Source: Alistipes communis
GTDB lineage: Bacteria; Bacteroidota; Bacteroidia; Bacteroidales; Rikenellaceae
Length of the DNA stretch: 64,000 nt
Direction of reading: 5' to 3'
Assembly: GCF_006542665.1 (NCBI RefSeq)
Contig: NZ_AP019735.1
Location: 1,240,001 to 1,304,000 of the forward strand
Shown here: piece by piece, positions 32,632 through 41,058 of the stretch
How positions within the stretch are numbered: position 1 is the stretch's first letter
How the letters are laid out: each line of letters begins with the position of its first letter
Notes under the pieces: generated by a model
Told to the model about the DNA's origin: nothing
The model's database searches: none
Seen by the model: the letters and a program-made list of their open reading frames with translations, nothing else
Translations under genes and position numbers: made by a program

Positions 32632-33822
32632 ATGACAAATTCTGATTTCGAGAAGCGTATTTCAGCCCTGCGTTCGGCCCATGAAGAGTTGATCGGCAGG
32701 AAGAATCCGGCCGCGGATTCCAACGGCGTATGGACTCGTTACACCTACCCGATCCTTACGGCCGCACATACGCCGCTCTTCTGGCGCTACGACCTGAACC
32801 CTGCTACCAACCCTTTTCTGCTCGAGCGGTTCGGGATCAACGGAACGTTCAATGCCGGAGCAATCAAGTTCGACGGCAAATACGTGCTGGTAGTCCGGGT
32901 CGAAGGGAACGACCGCAAATCCTTTTTCGCTTTGGCTGAAAGCGATAACGGGATAGATGGATTCCGTTTCCGCGACCATCCGCTGACGATTCCCCCGATT
33001 GACGAGAGCGAAACGAATCTTTACGACATGCGCCTTACGGCCCATGAGGACGGGTGGATTTACGGCATCTTCTGTGCCGAACGGCACGATCCGTCGGCAG
33101 CCCCGGGCGATCTGTCGTCAGCCGTGGCGACGGCCGGTGTGGCCCGGACGAAGGATCTCGTGCATTGGGAGCGCCTCCCCGACATCAAGTCGCCCACGCA
33201 GCAGCGCAACGTCGTGCTCCACCCTGAATTCGTGAACGGGAAATATGCCCTTTACACCCGCCCTCAGGAGGGGTTTATTGCCGCCGGAGCTCTCGGCGGC
33301 GGGATCGGATGGGCATTGGTGGACGACATGACCCGCGCGGAAATCCGCGATGAAAAGATTATCGACGTGCGGTTCTATCACACGATCAAGGAGGTGAAGA
33401 ACGGCGAAGGTCCCCATCCGATCCGCACTCCGCAGGGGTGGCTGCATATGGCCCACGGCGTACGCGCCTGTGCGGCGGGACTCCGCTATGTACTTTACAT
33501 GTATATGACGGCCCTCGACGATCCTTCGCGACTGATCGCCATGCCGGCCGGATATGCACTGGCACCGGAGGGCGAAGAACGAGTGGGCGACGTGTCGAAC
33601 GTCTTGTTCTCGAACGGCTGGATCGCCGATGACGACGGCTGGGTATTCCTCTACTATGCGTCGAGCGACACCCGCATGCACGTGGCGACATCGACTGTCG
33701 ACAGGCTTGTGGACTACTGCCTGCATACGCCGTCCGACGGCCTTACAACGGCTGCTTCCGTTGAGCGGTTGAATGAACTGATCGACCGGAATCTGGATTA
33801 CGAAAGAAAGAATAACCGATGA
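32632..33822 (+). CDS. 4-O-beta-D-mannosyl-D-glucose phosphorylase (GH130)
   Basis: A 396-residue cytoplasmic enzyme without signal peptide. It resembles subfamily 1 of GH130, which phosphorolyses mannosyl-glucose to mannose-1-phosphate and glucose. Visible features are FGINGTFNAGAIKFDGKYVL, SETNLYDMRLTAHEDGWIY (Asp132 aligns with the proton-donor Asp131 of the Bacteroides fragilis enzyme), QRNVVLHPEFVNGKYALYTR and HTIKEVKNGEGPHPIRTPQG. Its neighbours, a 2-epimerase and a symporter, match the known B. fragilis mannan gene set. The stop overlaps the next start by 4 bases. Confidence 0.93.
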   Translation: MTNSDFEKRISALRSAHEELIGRKNPAADSNGVWTRYTYPILTAAHTPLFWRYDLNPATNPFLLERFGINGTFNAGAIKFDGKYVLVVRVEGNDRKSFFALAESDNGIDGFRFRDHPLTIPPIDESETNLYDMRLTAHEDGWIYGIFCAERHDPSAAPGDLSSAVATAGVARTKDLVHWERLPDIKSPTQQRNVVLHPEFVNGKYALYTRPQEGFIAAGALGGGIGWALVDDMTRAEIRDEKIIDVRFYHTIKEVKNGEGPHPIRTPQGWLHMAHGVRACAAGLRYVLYMYMTALDDPSRLIAMPAGYALAPEGEERVGDVSNVLFSNGWIADDDGWVFLYYASSDTRMHVATSTVDRLVDYCLHTPSDGLTTAASVERLNELIDRNLDYERKNNR

Positions 33823-35261
33823 AAAACAGCGTCACATTCCGGGAGAAGATCGGATACGGTTTCGGGGACATGGCTTCGAGCATGTTCTGGAAGATATTCG
33901 GCATGTATCTGCTCTTTTTCTACACCAAGGTGTTCGGCATCACGCCGGCTGCCGCCGGGACCATGTTCCTGGTGACCCGTATCTGGGATTCGCTCAACGA
34001 TCCCATCATGGGCCTGCTGGCGGATCGTACCCGCAGCCGATGGGGGCGTTATCGTCCTTACCTGCTGTGGGGTGCCTTTCCCTTCGCCGCGGTCGGAGTG
34101 CTGACGTTCTGGACTCCCGATTTCGGGATGACGGGGAAACTGGCGTGGGCCTATATCACCTATACGGCCATGATGATGGTCTATACGATGGTCAACGTCC
34201 CCTATGCCTCGCTGCTCGGGGTGATGACGCCCGATACGAAGATACGCAATACGTTTTCCTCCTACCGGATGTTCTTCGCTTATGTGGGCAGTCTGGTGAC
34301 CTTCATGCTGTTGCAGCCGCTGGTGGATTTCTTTGCCGGACGGCTCGGCGGCGGAGATACCGACCGGTTGAGCGGGAGCGTCGCGGGGAGCGACGTGGCC
34401 ATATCGGGGATGCCGGAGGCGTGGACTTGCGCCGTGGCCGTTATCGGAGCGATTTGCGCCCTGCTTTTCTGGTTCTGCTTCCGCTGGACGCGCGAACGGA
34501 TTCGGGTCGACGACGCGCAGCTGGCGGAGGGATCGGTCGGCCGCGACCTAAAAAGCCTGGCCCGCAACGCTCCGTGGTGGATTCTTCTGGTCGCAGGAGT
34601 GGCGGTGCTGCTGTTCAACTCGATCCGCGACGGGGTAGCGATTTTCTATTTCACGGACTATGTTCGGAGCGCTTATAAACTGCCCCATCTGGGTTGGACG
34701 CTCGGAACGCTTTACCTGCTGCTGGGTCAGTTGGGCAACATGGCCGGAGTGGCACTGGCCGTGCCGTTGGCGGCGCGCATCGGCAAGAAAGGAGCATTTG
34801 CCGCGGCAATGGGTGCGGCAGCGGTACTAAGCCTCTTCTTCTTCCGGCTGGAGCCTTCCGAACTGGGATGGCTGTTTGCCTTGCAGGCGCTCGTCAGCGT
34901 TGCGGCGGGCGTCGTGCTGCCTTTGTTGTGGAGCATGTATGCCGATATCGTTGATTACGAGGAATACCGCAGCGGCCGACGGCCGACGGGACTGATCTTC
35001 TCCTCTTCGTCGATGTCCCAGAAACTCGGCTGGGCGTTGGGCGGGGCTGTGACGGGTTGGCTGCTCGCAGCATTCGGTTACGATCAGTCGGCTGCGGTGC
35101 AGAGCGGAGAGGCGATAGCGGGCGTACGGCTAATGATGAGCTGGTTTCCGGCCGCCGGATGCTTGTTGGCCGCAGCGGCAGTCCTTTTCTACCCGCTCGG
35201 CGAGAAACGTATGGAGCGAATAACGACGGAACTCAACCTCCGTCGGAAAACGAACGAATGA
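33819..35261 (+). CDS. MFS/GPH-type sugar:cation symporter
   Basis: A 480-residue inner-membrane carrier with about twelve membrane segments. REKIGYGFGDMASSMFWKIF and TRIWDSLNDPIMGLLADRTR are the N-terminal signature of the glycoside-pentoside-hexuronide family, and YADIVDYEEYRSGRRPTGL is its second conserved motif. From context it imports mannobiose. It overlaps both neighbours (ATGA-type), implying translational coupling with GH130 and the epimerase. Confidence 0.92.
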   Translation: MKNSVTFREKIGYGFGDMASSMFWKIFGMYLLFFYTKVFGITPAAAGTMFLVTRIWDSLNDPIMGLLADRTRSRWGRYRPYLLWGAFPFAAVGVLTFWTPDFGMTGKLAWAYITYTAMMMVYTMVNVPYASLLGVMTPDTKIRNTFSSYRMFFAYVGSLVTFMLLQPLVDFFAGRLGGGDTDRLSGSVAGSDVAISGMPEAWTCAVAVIGAICALLFWFCFRWTRERIRVDDAQLAEGSVGRDLKSLARNAPWWILLVAGVAVLLFNSIRDGVAIFYFTDYVRSAYKLPHLGWTLGTLYLLLGQLGNMAGVALAVPLAARIGKKGAFAAAMGAAAVLSLFFFRLEPSELGWLFALQALVSVAAGVVLPLLWSMYADIVDYEEYRSGRRPTGLIFSSSSMSQKLGWALGGAVTGWLLAAFGYDQSAAVQSGEAIAGVRLMMSWFPAAGCLLAAAAVLFYPLGEKRMERITTELNLRRKTNE

Positions 35262-36466
35262 TGGAAAAGATGCTTGTACAATGGCGGGAGGAGCTGTCGG
35301 AGGAACTGACCTGCGACATCCTGCCTTTCTGGATGGCATTTCTGGGCGACGGGGTGCATTTCGCGGGACGTATCGACGGCCGCGGAAAAGCGCATCCCGA
35401 AGCCGGGAAGGGCGCAGTCCTGATCGCGCGGATGCTGTGGACCTTCTCGGCAGCTTACCGAATGACCGGACGGCCTGAATACCTGCACGCAGCCGGCAAG
35501 CTCCGGAAGTTTCTGGCTCTCTGGTTGATCGACCCTGTACATGGTGGGGTCTACTGGGAGATAGCTCCCGACGGAAGTCCGGTCTGCGGCAAGAAACAGA
35601 GCTATGCTATCGGTTTCGCAGTTTACGGATTGAGCGAATATGTCCGGGCGACGGGTGATCCGGAGGCGTTGGACGAAGCCGCCGCTTTGTTCGGATCGCT
35701 TGAGGAGCATGTCTGGGATGCAATGCAGGGCGGATACGTCGAAGCACTGACCCGGAACTGGAAGCCGCTGGAAGACATGCGTCTGAGCGAGAAGGATGCC
35801 AACACCTACTTCAGCATGAATACGCACCTGCACCTGCTCGAACCTTACGCGAACCTGCTGCGGGTCTGGCGTGAAGATCGGGTTGCGACGGCGGTCCGGA
35901 AACTGATTCACATCCATACCGACCGGCTTTTCGATCCGCAGACGGGGCACCTGAATCTCTTTTTCGATGCACGGTGGCAGCCACAGGGACGGAAGGTCTC
36001 TTACGGGCATGACATCGAGGCATCGTGGCTCATCGACGAAGCCGCCCTCGTACTCGGAGAACCGCAGGTTACGACAGATGTCGGTCCCGTGGTCGAGGCA
36101 CTGGCAGCCGCGGCCGTCGAGGGATTGAGACCCGACGGAAGTCTGATCTACGAATACGATCCGCAGACGGAACGCATCGATGCGGACCGTCACTGGTGGG
36201 TACAGGCCGAAGCTGTCGTCGGTTTTTTCAATATGTACGAACGAACCGGCGACGAGGCATTCCTGCGGCGGAGCCACGATGCATGGCAGTATATCCGGAC
36301 GCACCTGCTCGACGGCGGAAACGGTGAATGGTTCTGGAGCGTCCGCGCCGACGGCTCGGTCAATCGTGACGACGACAAGGCAGGATTCTGGAAATGCCCC
36401 TATCACAACAGCCGGATGTGCATGGAACTGATCCGGCGTATCGAACGGCTGCTTACAAAAAACTGA
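35258..36466 (+). CDS. mannobiose/cellobiose 2-epimerase (AGE family)
   Basis: A 402-residue (alpha/alpha)6-barrel enzyme that converts mannobiose to mannosyl-glucose. The start MMEKMLVQWREELSEELTC overlaps the transporter stop; longer frames run inside that gene. Conserved parts include LIARMLWTFSAAYRMTGRPE, NTYFSMNTHLHLLEPYANLL (His), GRKVSYGHDIEASWLIDEAA (His) and DADRHWWVQAEAVVGFFNMY (His), the histidines expected at the active site. The GH130 and GH26 neighbours support the mannobiose role. Confidence 0.92.
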   Translation: MMEKMLVQWREELSEELTCDILPFWMAFLGDGVHFAGRIDGRGKAHPEAGKGAVLIARMLWTFSAAYRMTGRPEYLHAAGKLRKFLALWLIDPVHGGVYWEIAPDGSPVCGKKQSYAIGFAVYGLSEYVRATGDPEALDEAAALFGSLEEHVWDAMQGGYVEALTRNWKPLEDMRLSEKDANTYFSMNTHLHLLEPYANLLRVWREDRVATAVRKLIHIHTDRLFDPQTGHLNLFFDARWQPQGRKVSYGHDIEASWLIDEAALVLGEPQVTTDVGPVVEALAAAAVEGLRPDGSLIYEYDPQTERIDADRHWWVQAEAVVGFFNMYERTGDEAFLRRSHDAWQYIRTHLLDGGNGEWFWSVRADGSVNRDDDKAGFWKCPYHNSRMCMELIRRIERLLTKN

Positions 36467-36485
36467 AATCGGAAAGCGAACGACT

Positions 36486-37379
36486 ATGGCAAATTACAAT
36501 ATCCTTACGGAGGTACCTCCCATCTCGAAGCAGGACAGCTTCGTCGTGTTCGAACGGCGGAAGAGTAACTTCAACTTCCCGATACATATCCATAGTGAAT
36601 ACGAACTCAACTATATCATCGGAGCGCGCGGCGCACGGCGCATCGTCGGCGATCATGTGGCCGACATCGGCGACCGTGAGATGGTGCTCATCACGGGCAG
36701 TAATCTGGAACATGCGTGGATGGACGGCAATCTGGCCCCGGGAGCGGAAATCTACGAGGTGACGATTCAGTTTTCGCCCGAGTTGTTCCAGGGCAGCGGA
36801 CTGATCGACCGGAAGCAGTTCGCGCCGATCAAGAAGATGCTGCAGGATGCCCAGCACGGGATCGCATTTTCCGAAAAGACGATCCTGCAAAGCGAATCCG
36901 GGATTCACCAGTTGATAAATAGCACGGATAATTTCAACTCGATCCTGATCTTCCTTTCGCTGCTCAACCAGCTGGCCCACGATCAGGCGTATACCGTGTT
37001 GTCGCATTCGCATTTCAGCAAACTGGAGGATACCTACGACAGCCGGCGCGTGCGGACCATTATGGAATATCTCAACAGCAACTACCACCGTCCCGTGCGA
37101 CTCTCGGAGATGGCGGCGCTGGTCAACATGAGCGAACCGTCGTTCAGCCGTTTCATCAAGCGGCGTACGGGATACAACTTCATCGATTGCCTGAACAATA
37201 TCCGCATCAGTGCGGCTTCCCGACGGCTGATCGACGAACCGGCCAACACGATCGCGGAGATCGCCTTCAAATGCGGGTTCAACAATCTATCGAACTTCAA
37301 CCGGATCTTTAAGAAATACAAGGGCTACACACCCCACGATTTCCGGGAATACTACGATAAAAAGAAGATCATCATCTGA
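36486..37379 (+). CDS. AraC family transcriptional regulator
   Basis: A 297-residue regulator. The N-terminal cupin sensor begins about residue 25 (NFNFPIHIHSEYELNYIIGA). The C-terminal double helix-turn-helix spans about 190-290, with YLNSNYHRPVRLSEMAALVN and TIAEIAFKCGFNNLSNFNRI followed by FKKYKGYTPHDFREYY, the AraC signature. It lies inside the operon rather than at its edge, so it is probably the mannan-responsive activator and autoregulated. Inducer unknown. Confidence 0.93.
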   Translation: MANYNILTEVPPISKQDSFVVFERRKSNFNFPIHIHSEYELNYIIGARGARRIVGDHVADIGDREMVLITGSNLEHAWMDGNLAPGAEIYEVTIQFSPELFQGSGLIDRKQFAPIKKMLQDAQHGIAFSEKTILQSESGIHQLINSTDNFNSILIFLSLLNQLAHDQAYTVLSHSHFSKLEDTYDSRRVRTIMEYLNSNYHRPVRLSEMAALVNMSEPSFSRFIKRRTGYNFIDCLNNIRISAASRRLIDEPANTIAEIAFKCGFNNLSNFNRIFKKYKGYTPHDFREYYDKKKIII

Positions 37380-37405
37380 CGAACCGCTTTAACCTGCTTT
37401 AAACA

Positions 37406-38509
37406 ATGAACAAACTGCTTTTTATAGTCTTTGCCGCATTTTCAGCCGCTTGTTCGGACACTCCGCCTCTTCCGGCGGATCCACAGGCCACGCCTGAAAC
37501 GCGGGCCCTCTACCGCAACCTGTTCCGGATTGCAGACGAAGGGGTGATGTTCGGGCATCAGGACGACGCCCTCTATGGACACGACTGGAAATACGAGGAG
37601 GGACGCTCCGACGTCAGGGAGTGTTGCGGTGATTACCCTGCTGTTTTCGGGTGGGAGCTCGGAGGACTTGAAACAGGGGCCGACCGAAGCATCGACGACG
37701 TTCCTTTCGCCGAGATCACCCGTCTGTTGTGTGCCGCCTACGGGCGCGGAGCCGTGAATACGGTCAGTTGGCATCCGCAGAATCCCGAGTCCGGAGCCAG
37801 CGCCTGGGACGGCAAAACCTCCACGGCCGTGAGTTCCATTCTCCCGGGCGGCGCCAACCATGCCCAATTCCGGCTGTGGCTCGACCGTCTGGCCGGATTC
37901 TTCGTCGGGTTGAAGAGTGCCGACGGAACGTGTGTTCCGGTGCTGTTCCGTCCGTTCCACGAGCACACCGGCAGCGGATTCTGGTGGGGCGAAGCGCAGT
38001 GTACCCCCGACGAATACAAGGCTTTATGGCGCTTCACGGTGGAATATCTGCGCGATGTGAAGGGAGTGCACAATCTCCTCTACGTCTATTCACCAGACCT
38101 GTACCGCGATGCGGAGCACTATACGGAACGCTATCCGGGCGACGAATGGGTCGACGTGCTCGGGCTCGACGCCTACCACCGCCCGCAGGATTGGGATTTC
38201 CTGTCGGGCGGAGAACGAATGCTTTCGACCTTGCAGCGATTGGGACGGGAACACGGTAAACCGACGGCCTTCACCGAAACCGGACTCGAGGGCATCCCCG
38301 ATACAGCGTGGTGGACCCGGCGGCTGCTGCCGGTCATCCGCGGCAAGGGGCTGAGCTATGTTCTGGTATGGCGTAACGCCCACGACCGTCCGACGCACTT
38401 TTTCGGTCCCTGGCACGGACACGCTTCGGAACCCGATTTCAGGAAGTTTGCCGCCAATCGGGAACAGCCCGTTCTGTTCGAAAGTCAATTACCTGACATG
38501 TATCACTGA
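37406..38509 (+). CDS. GH26 beta-mannanase lipoprotein 1
   Basis: A 367-residue lipoprotein with lipobox FSAAC, Cys16. It hydrolyses beta-1,4-mannan. The GH26 barrel shows GHQDDALYG at the N-terminus, NTVSWHPQNP, the acid/base Glu186 in LFRPFHEHTGSGFWWG, LLYVYSPD, and the nucleophile Glu291 in AFTETGLEG. Close to mannobiose-forming mannanases of Bacteroides. It is about 50% similar to the next gene. The short N-terminus and lack of accessory domains suggest a small surface or periplasmic enzyme. Confidence 0.93.
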   Translation: MNKLLFIVFAAFSAACSDTPPLPADPQATPETRALYRNLFRIADEGVMFGHQDDALYGHDWKYEEGRSDVRECCGDYPAVFGWELGGLETGADRSIDDVPFAEITRLLCAAYGRGAVNTVSWHPQNPESGASAWDGKTSTAVSSILPGGANHAQFRLWLDRLAGFFVGLKSADGTCVPVLFRPFHEHTGSGFWWGEAQCTPDEYKALWRFTVEYLRDVKGVHNLLYVYSPDLYRDAEHYTERYPGDEWVDVLGLDAYHRPQDWDFLSGGERMLSTLQRLGREHGKPTAFTETGLEGIPDTAWWTRRLLPVIRGKGLSYVLVWRNAHDRPTHFFGPWHGHASEPDFRKFAANREQPVLFESQLPDMYH

Positions 38510-38535
38510 CAATTAACCTAAAATAGCTGATAATT

Positions 38536-39693
38536 ATGTGGAAACAAATTCTTTATCTGTCGTGGCTGGTCGCGGCCGGATGCAGTGATATTGCCGACCG
38601 CGAATATCCGGAACCCCAGCCGGCTCCCGCTGCGACGACCGACTCGCAGGCTACGGTGCAGACCCGTAACCTGCTCGGCAACCTGCGCAGCATTGCCGAA
38701 AACGGCGGTACGCTTTTCGGACACCAGTGTTCGTCGCTCTACGGTATCGGCTGGTCGGGCGATGTCGACCGCTCGGACGTGAAGAGTATCTGCGGCGACT
38801 ATCCCGCAATGATGGGCTGGGATCTGGCCCAGATCGAATTGTGGGATCTGGATCCCAACTCTCCGACCGGGGTGGACAACGATGCGAAAAACATCGACGG
38901 CGATAAATTCACGGACATCCGCAACCGTATTCTCGAAGCTTATGCCCGCGGAGGCGTGACCACCATCGGCTGGCATACGACCAACCCCGCTACCGGCGGC
39001 ACGGCCTGGGACGTGACTGCCGCCGTAGGACGGATTATTCCCGGCGGCGACCTGCACGAAAAATACTGCGGCTGGCTGGACAAGGTTGCCGCTTTCATGC
39101 TCTCGCTCAGGACCGATGCCGGAGAGTATGTCCCGGTGCTGTTCCGTCCGTTCCATGAACACACCGGCAACGGTTTCTGGTGGGGTAAGGGCAACTGCAC
39201 CGCAGAAGAGTATATCGCCCTGTGGCGTTTTACGCTCGAATACCTGCGCGATACGAAGGGCGTGCATAACCTGCTGTATGTCTACTCGCCCGATATCGTC
39301 AGTTCGCAGGACAACTATCTCGAATTCTGGCCGGGCGATGCCTATGTCGACGTACTCGGTCTGGATGCCTATGACCGCAGTTCCTGGGCCATCGAGACCA
39401 ACGGCCTGCGATTGATGCGCCTGCTTAAACATATCGCCTACCTGAAAAACAAGCCGTTCGCGTTTACGGAGACCGGGCTCGAAAACAATACCTCCCAGTC
39501 GAAATGGTGGACCGAAAAACTTTCGAAAGCCATTGCGGGCATTCCCGTAGCCTATGTGCTGGTCTGGCGGAACAAGGATACGAATCATTTCTTCGGCCCT
39601 TATCCGGGCTGCGTTTCGGAGGAGGATTTCAAGACCTTCGTCGCAGGGGAGCAGATATTGCTGGAGAAGGACATAGCCGGCATTTATGAATAA
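38536..39693 (+). CDS. GH26 beta-mannanase lipoprotein 2
   Basis: A 385-residue lipoprotein with lipobox LVAAGC, Cys16, and an extended Pro-rich linker (about 24-40). GH26 motifs: GHQCSSLYGIGW, TTIGWHTTNPATGGTAWD, acid/base Glu208 in LFRPFHEHTGNGFWWG and nucleophile Glu312 in AFTETGLENN. A paralog of the preceding enzyme, with differing loops (LAQIELWDLDPNSPTG against LGGLETGAD). The pair may divide labour between endo attack and mannobiose release, or between surface and periplasm; this is inferred. Confidence 0.93.
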   Translation: MWKQILYLSWLVAAGCSDIADREYPEPQPAPAATTDSQATVQTRNLLGNLRSIAENGGTLFGHQCSSLYGIGWSGDVDRSDVKSICGDYPAMMGWDLAQIELWDLDPNSPTGVDNDAKNIDGDKFTDIRNRILEAYARGGVTTIGWHTTNPATGGTAWDVTAAVGRIIPGGDLHEKYCGWLDKVAAFMLSLRTDAGEYVPVLFRPFHEHTGNGFWWGKGNCTAEEYIALWRFTLEYLRDTKGVHNLLYVYSPDIVSSQDNYLEFWPGDAYVDVLGLDAYDRSSWAIETNGLRLMRLLKHIAYLKNKPFAFTETGLENNTSQSKWWTEKLSKAIAGIPVAYVLVWRNKDTNHFFGPYPGCVSEEDFKTFVAGEQILLEKDIAGIYE

Positions 39694-39705
39694 TCCCCGC
39701 CAGAG

Positions 39706-41046
39706 ATGAACGAAATACGAACTTTTCTGGGGAGCATGCTGGCACTGACCGCTGTTTCCTGTGGACATCATCCGTCGGTTTCGCAGGAGGAGATCGCCTG
39801 CGTGCGCGATTTCATCCGCACGTCGTGGGATGCGTCGGTACAGTACAATCCGGCCGATTCGCAGACGCTGATCGGGCTGCCGCGCCCCTATACGGTTCCC
39901 AGCGTCAGCCAGACCTTTCAGGAACTCTATTATTGGGATACCTATTTCACCAACGAGGGGCTCGTTCGCGACGGACGCCTCGATCTGGCGAAAAACAACA
40001 CTGAGGACATGCTCTATCTGGTCGACCGATACGGCTATATGCCCAATGGCAGCCGGACGTGGTATCTCAACCGCTCACAGCCTCCTTTCCTCTGCATGAT
40101 GGTCGACCGGATCTTCGAACAGACCGAAGACACGAACTGGCTGGCCGGAGCTTTTACGACCTTGCAGAAGGAGTATGACTTCTGGATGACGCAGCGCATT
40201 ACGCCTGTCGGGCTCAACCGCTACTCCTCGTCTGCAAGCGACGAACTCAAACAGGAGTTCGTCACTACCGGAGGGCAACGGCTCAATACCGATTTTCGCA
40301 ACCGGGGACTTTCCGACACGGAGATTCTGCGACTGGGGACGCATTTTGCCGCCGAGGCAGAGTCGGGCTGGGACTTCAATCCCCGTTTCGAACGCCGTTG
40401 TGCAGATTTCTGTCCGGTAGACCTCAATGCCAATCTCTATATTTACGAAACGCTCTTCGCCCGCTACGCCCTTCTGTTGGGCGATTCCAAGGCTGCCGGA
40501 ACGTGGAAGGCACGGGCCGAAAAGCGTCGCGGGCTGATAAACCGCTACTGCCTCGGGGAGGATGGTGTTTATTATGACTACGACTTCGTCAACGGCCGCC
40601 GTTCGACGGTCGTTTCGGGTGCAGTGTTCAGTCTGCTTTATGCCGGAATTCCGGATGCGGAACAGGCCCGAATCCTCGTGAAAAAGGCGCTCGGACGGTT
40701 AGAGTTCGAATACGGAATCGCCGTATGCGAGGACAAACCTTATGACTACGACTACCAGTGGTCTTATCCCAATACGTGGCCTCCGGTCGTCTATCTGGCC
40801 ATCCGGGGGCTCGATGCCTACGGTTACAGGCAGGACGCACGGCGTATTGCGGAGAAATACGCTGCGATGGTCGTGAAGACCTTCGGCGAAACCCATAACC
40901 TGTGGGAAAAGTACAATGTCCGGGAGGGGAACATCAATGTCAGCAACGAATACGACATGCCCACGATGCTGGGATGGAGCGCCGGAACATTCATCTATGC
41001 CAGCGACTATCTCGACGGTAAAATTGACAATCAAGCAAAACACTAA
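39706..41046 (+). CDS. GH37 (trehalase)-like lipoprotein of unknown substrate
   Basis: A 446-residue (alpha/alpha)6 enzyme with lipobox TAVSC, Cys19. GH37 landmarks are present in order: FQELYYWDTYFTNEGL (about 71-86), ESGWDFNPRF with the acid Asp223, QWSYPNTWPP (351-360), and WEKYNV with the base Glu401. Signature motifs deviate from true trehalases: the PGGRF lead-in is PSVSQTF, and QWDxPNGWxP is QWSYPNTWPP. Given the position between GH26 and SusC, a mannan-derived or other alpha-linked substrate is plausible. Family likely; trehalase activity not assumed. Confidence 0.8.
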   Translation: MNEIRTFLGSMLALTAVSCGHHPSVSQEEIACVRDFIRTSWDASVQYNPADSQTLIGLPRPYTVPSVSQTFQELYYWDTYFTNEGLVRDGRLDLAKNNTEDMLYLVDRYGYMPNGSRTWYLNRSQPPFLCMMVDRIFEQTEDTNWLAGAFTTLQKEYDFWMTQRITPVGLNRYSSSASDELKQEFVTTGGQRLNTDFRNRGLSDTEILRLGTHFAAEAESGWDFNPRFERRCADFCPVDLNANLYIYETLFARYALLLGDSKAAGTWKARAEKRRGLINRYCLGEDGVYYDYDFVNGRRSTVVSGAVFSLLYAGIPDAEQARILVKKALGRLEFEYGIAVCEDKPYDYDYQWSYPNTWPPVVYLAIRGLDAYGYRQDARRIAEKYAAMVVKTFGETHNLWEKYNVREGNINVSNEYDMPTMLGWSAGTFIYASDYLDGKIDNQAKH

Positions 41047-41058
41047 AACTCAGACACC

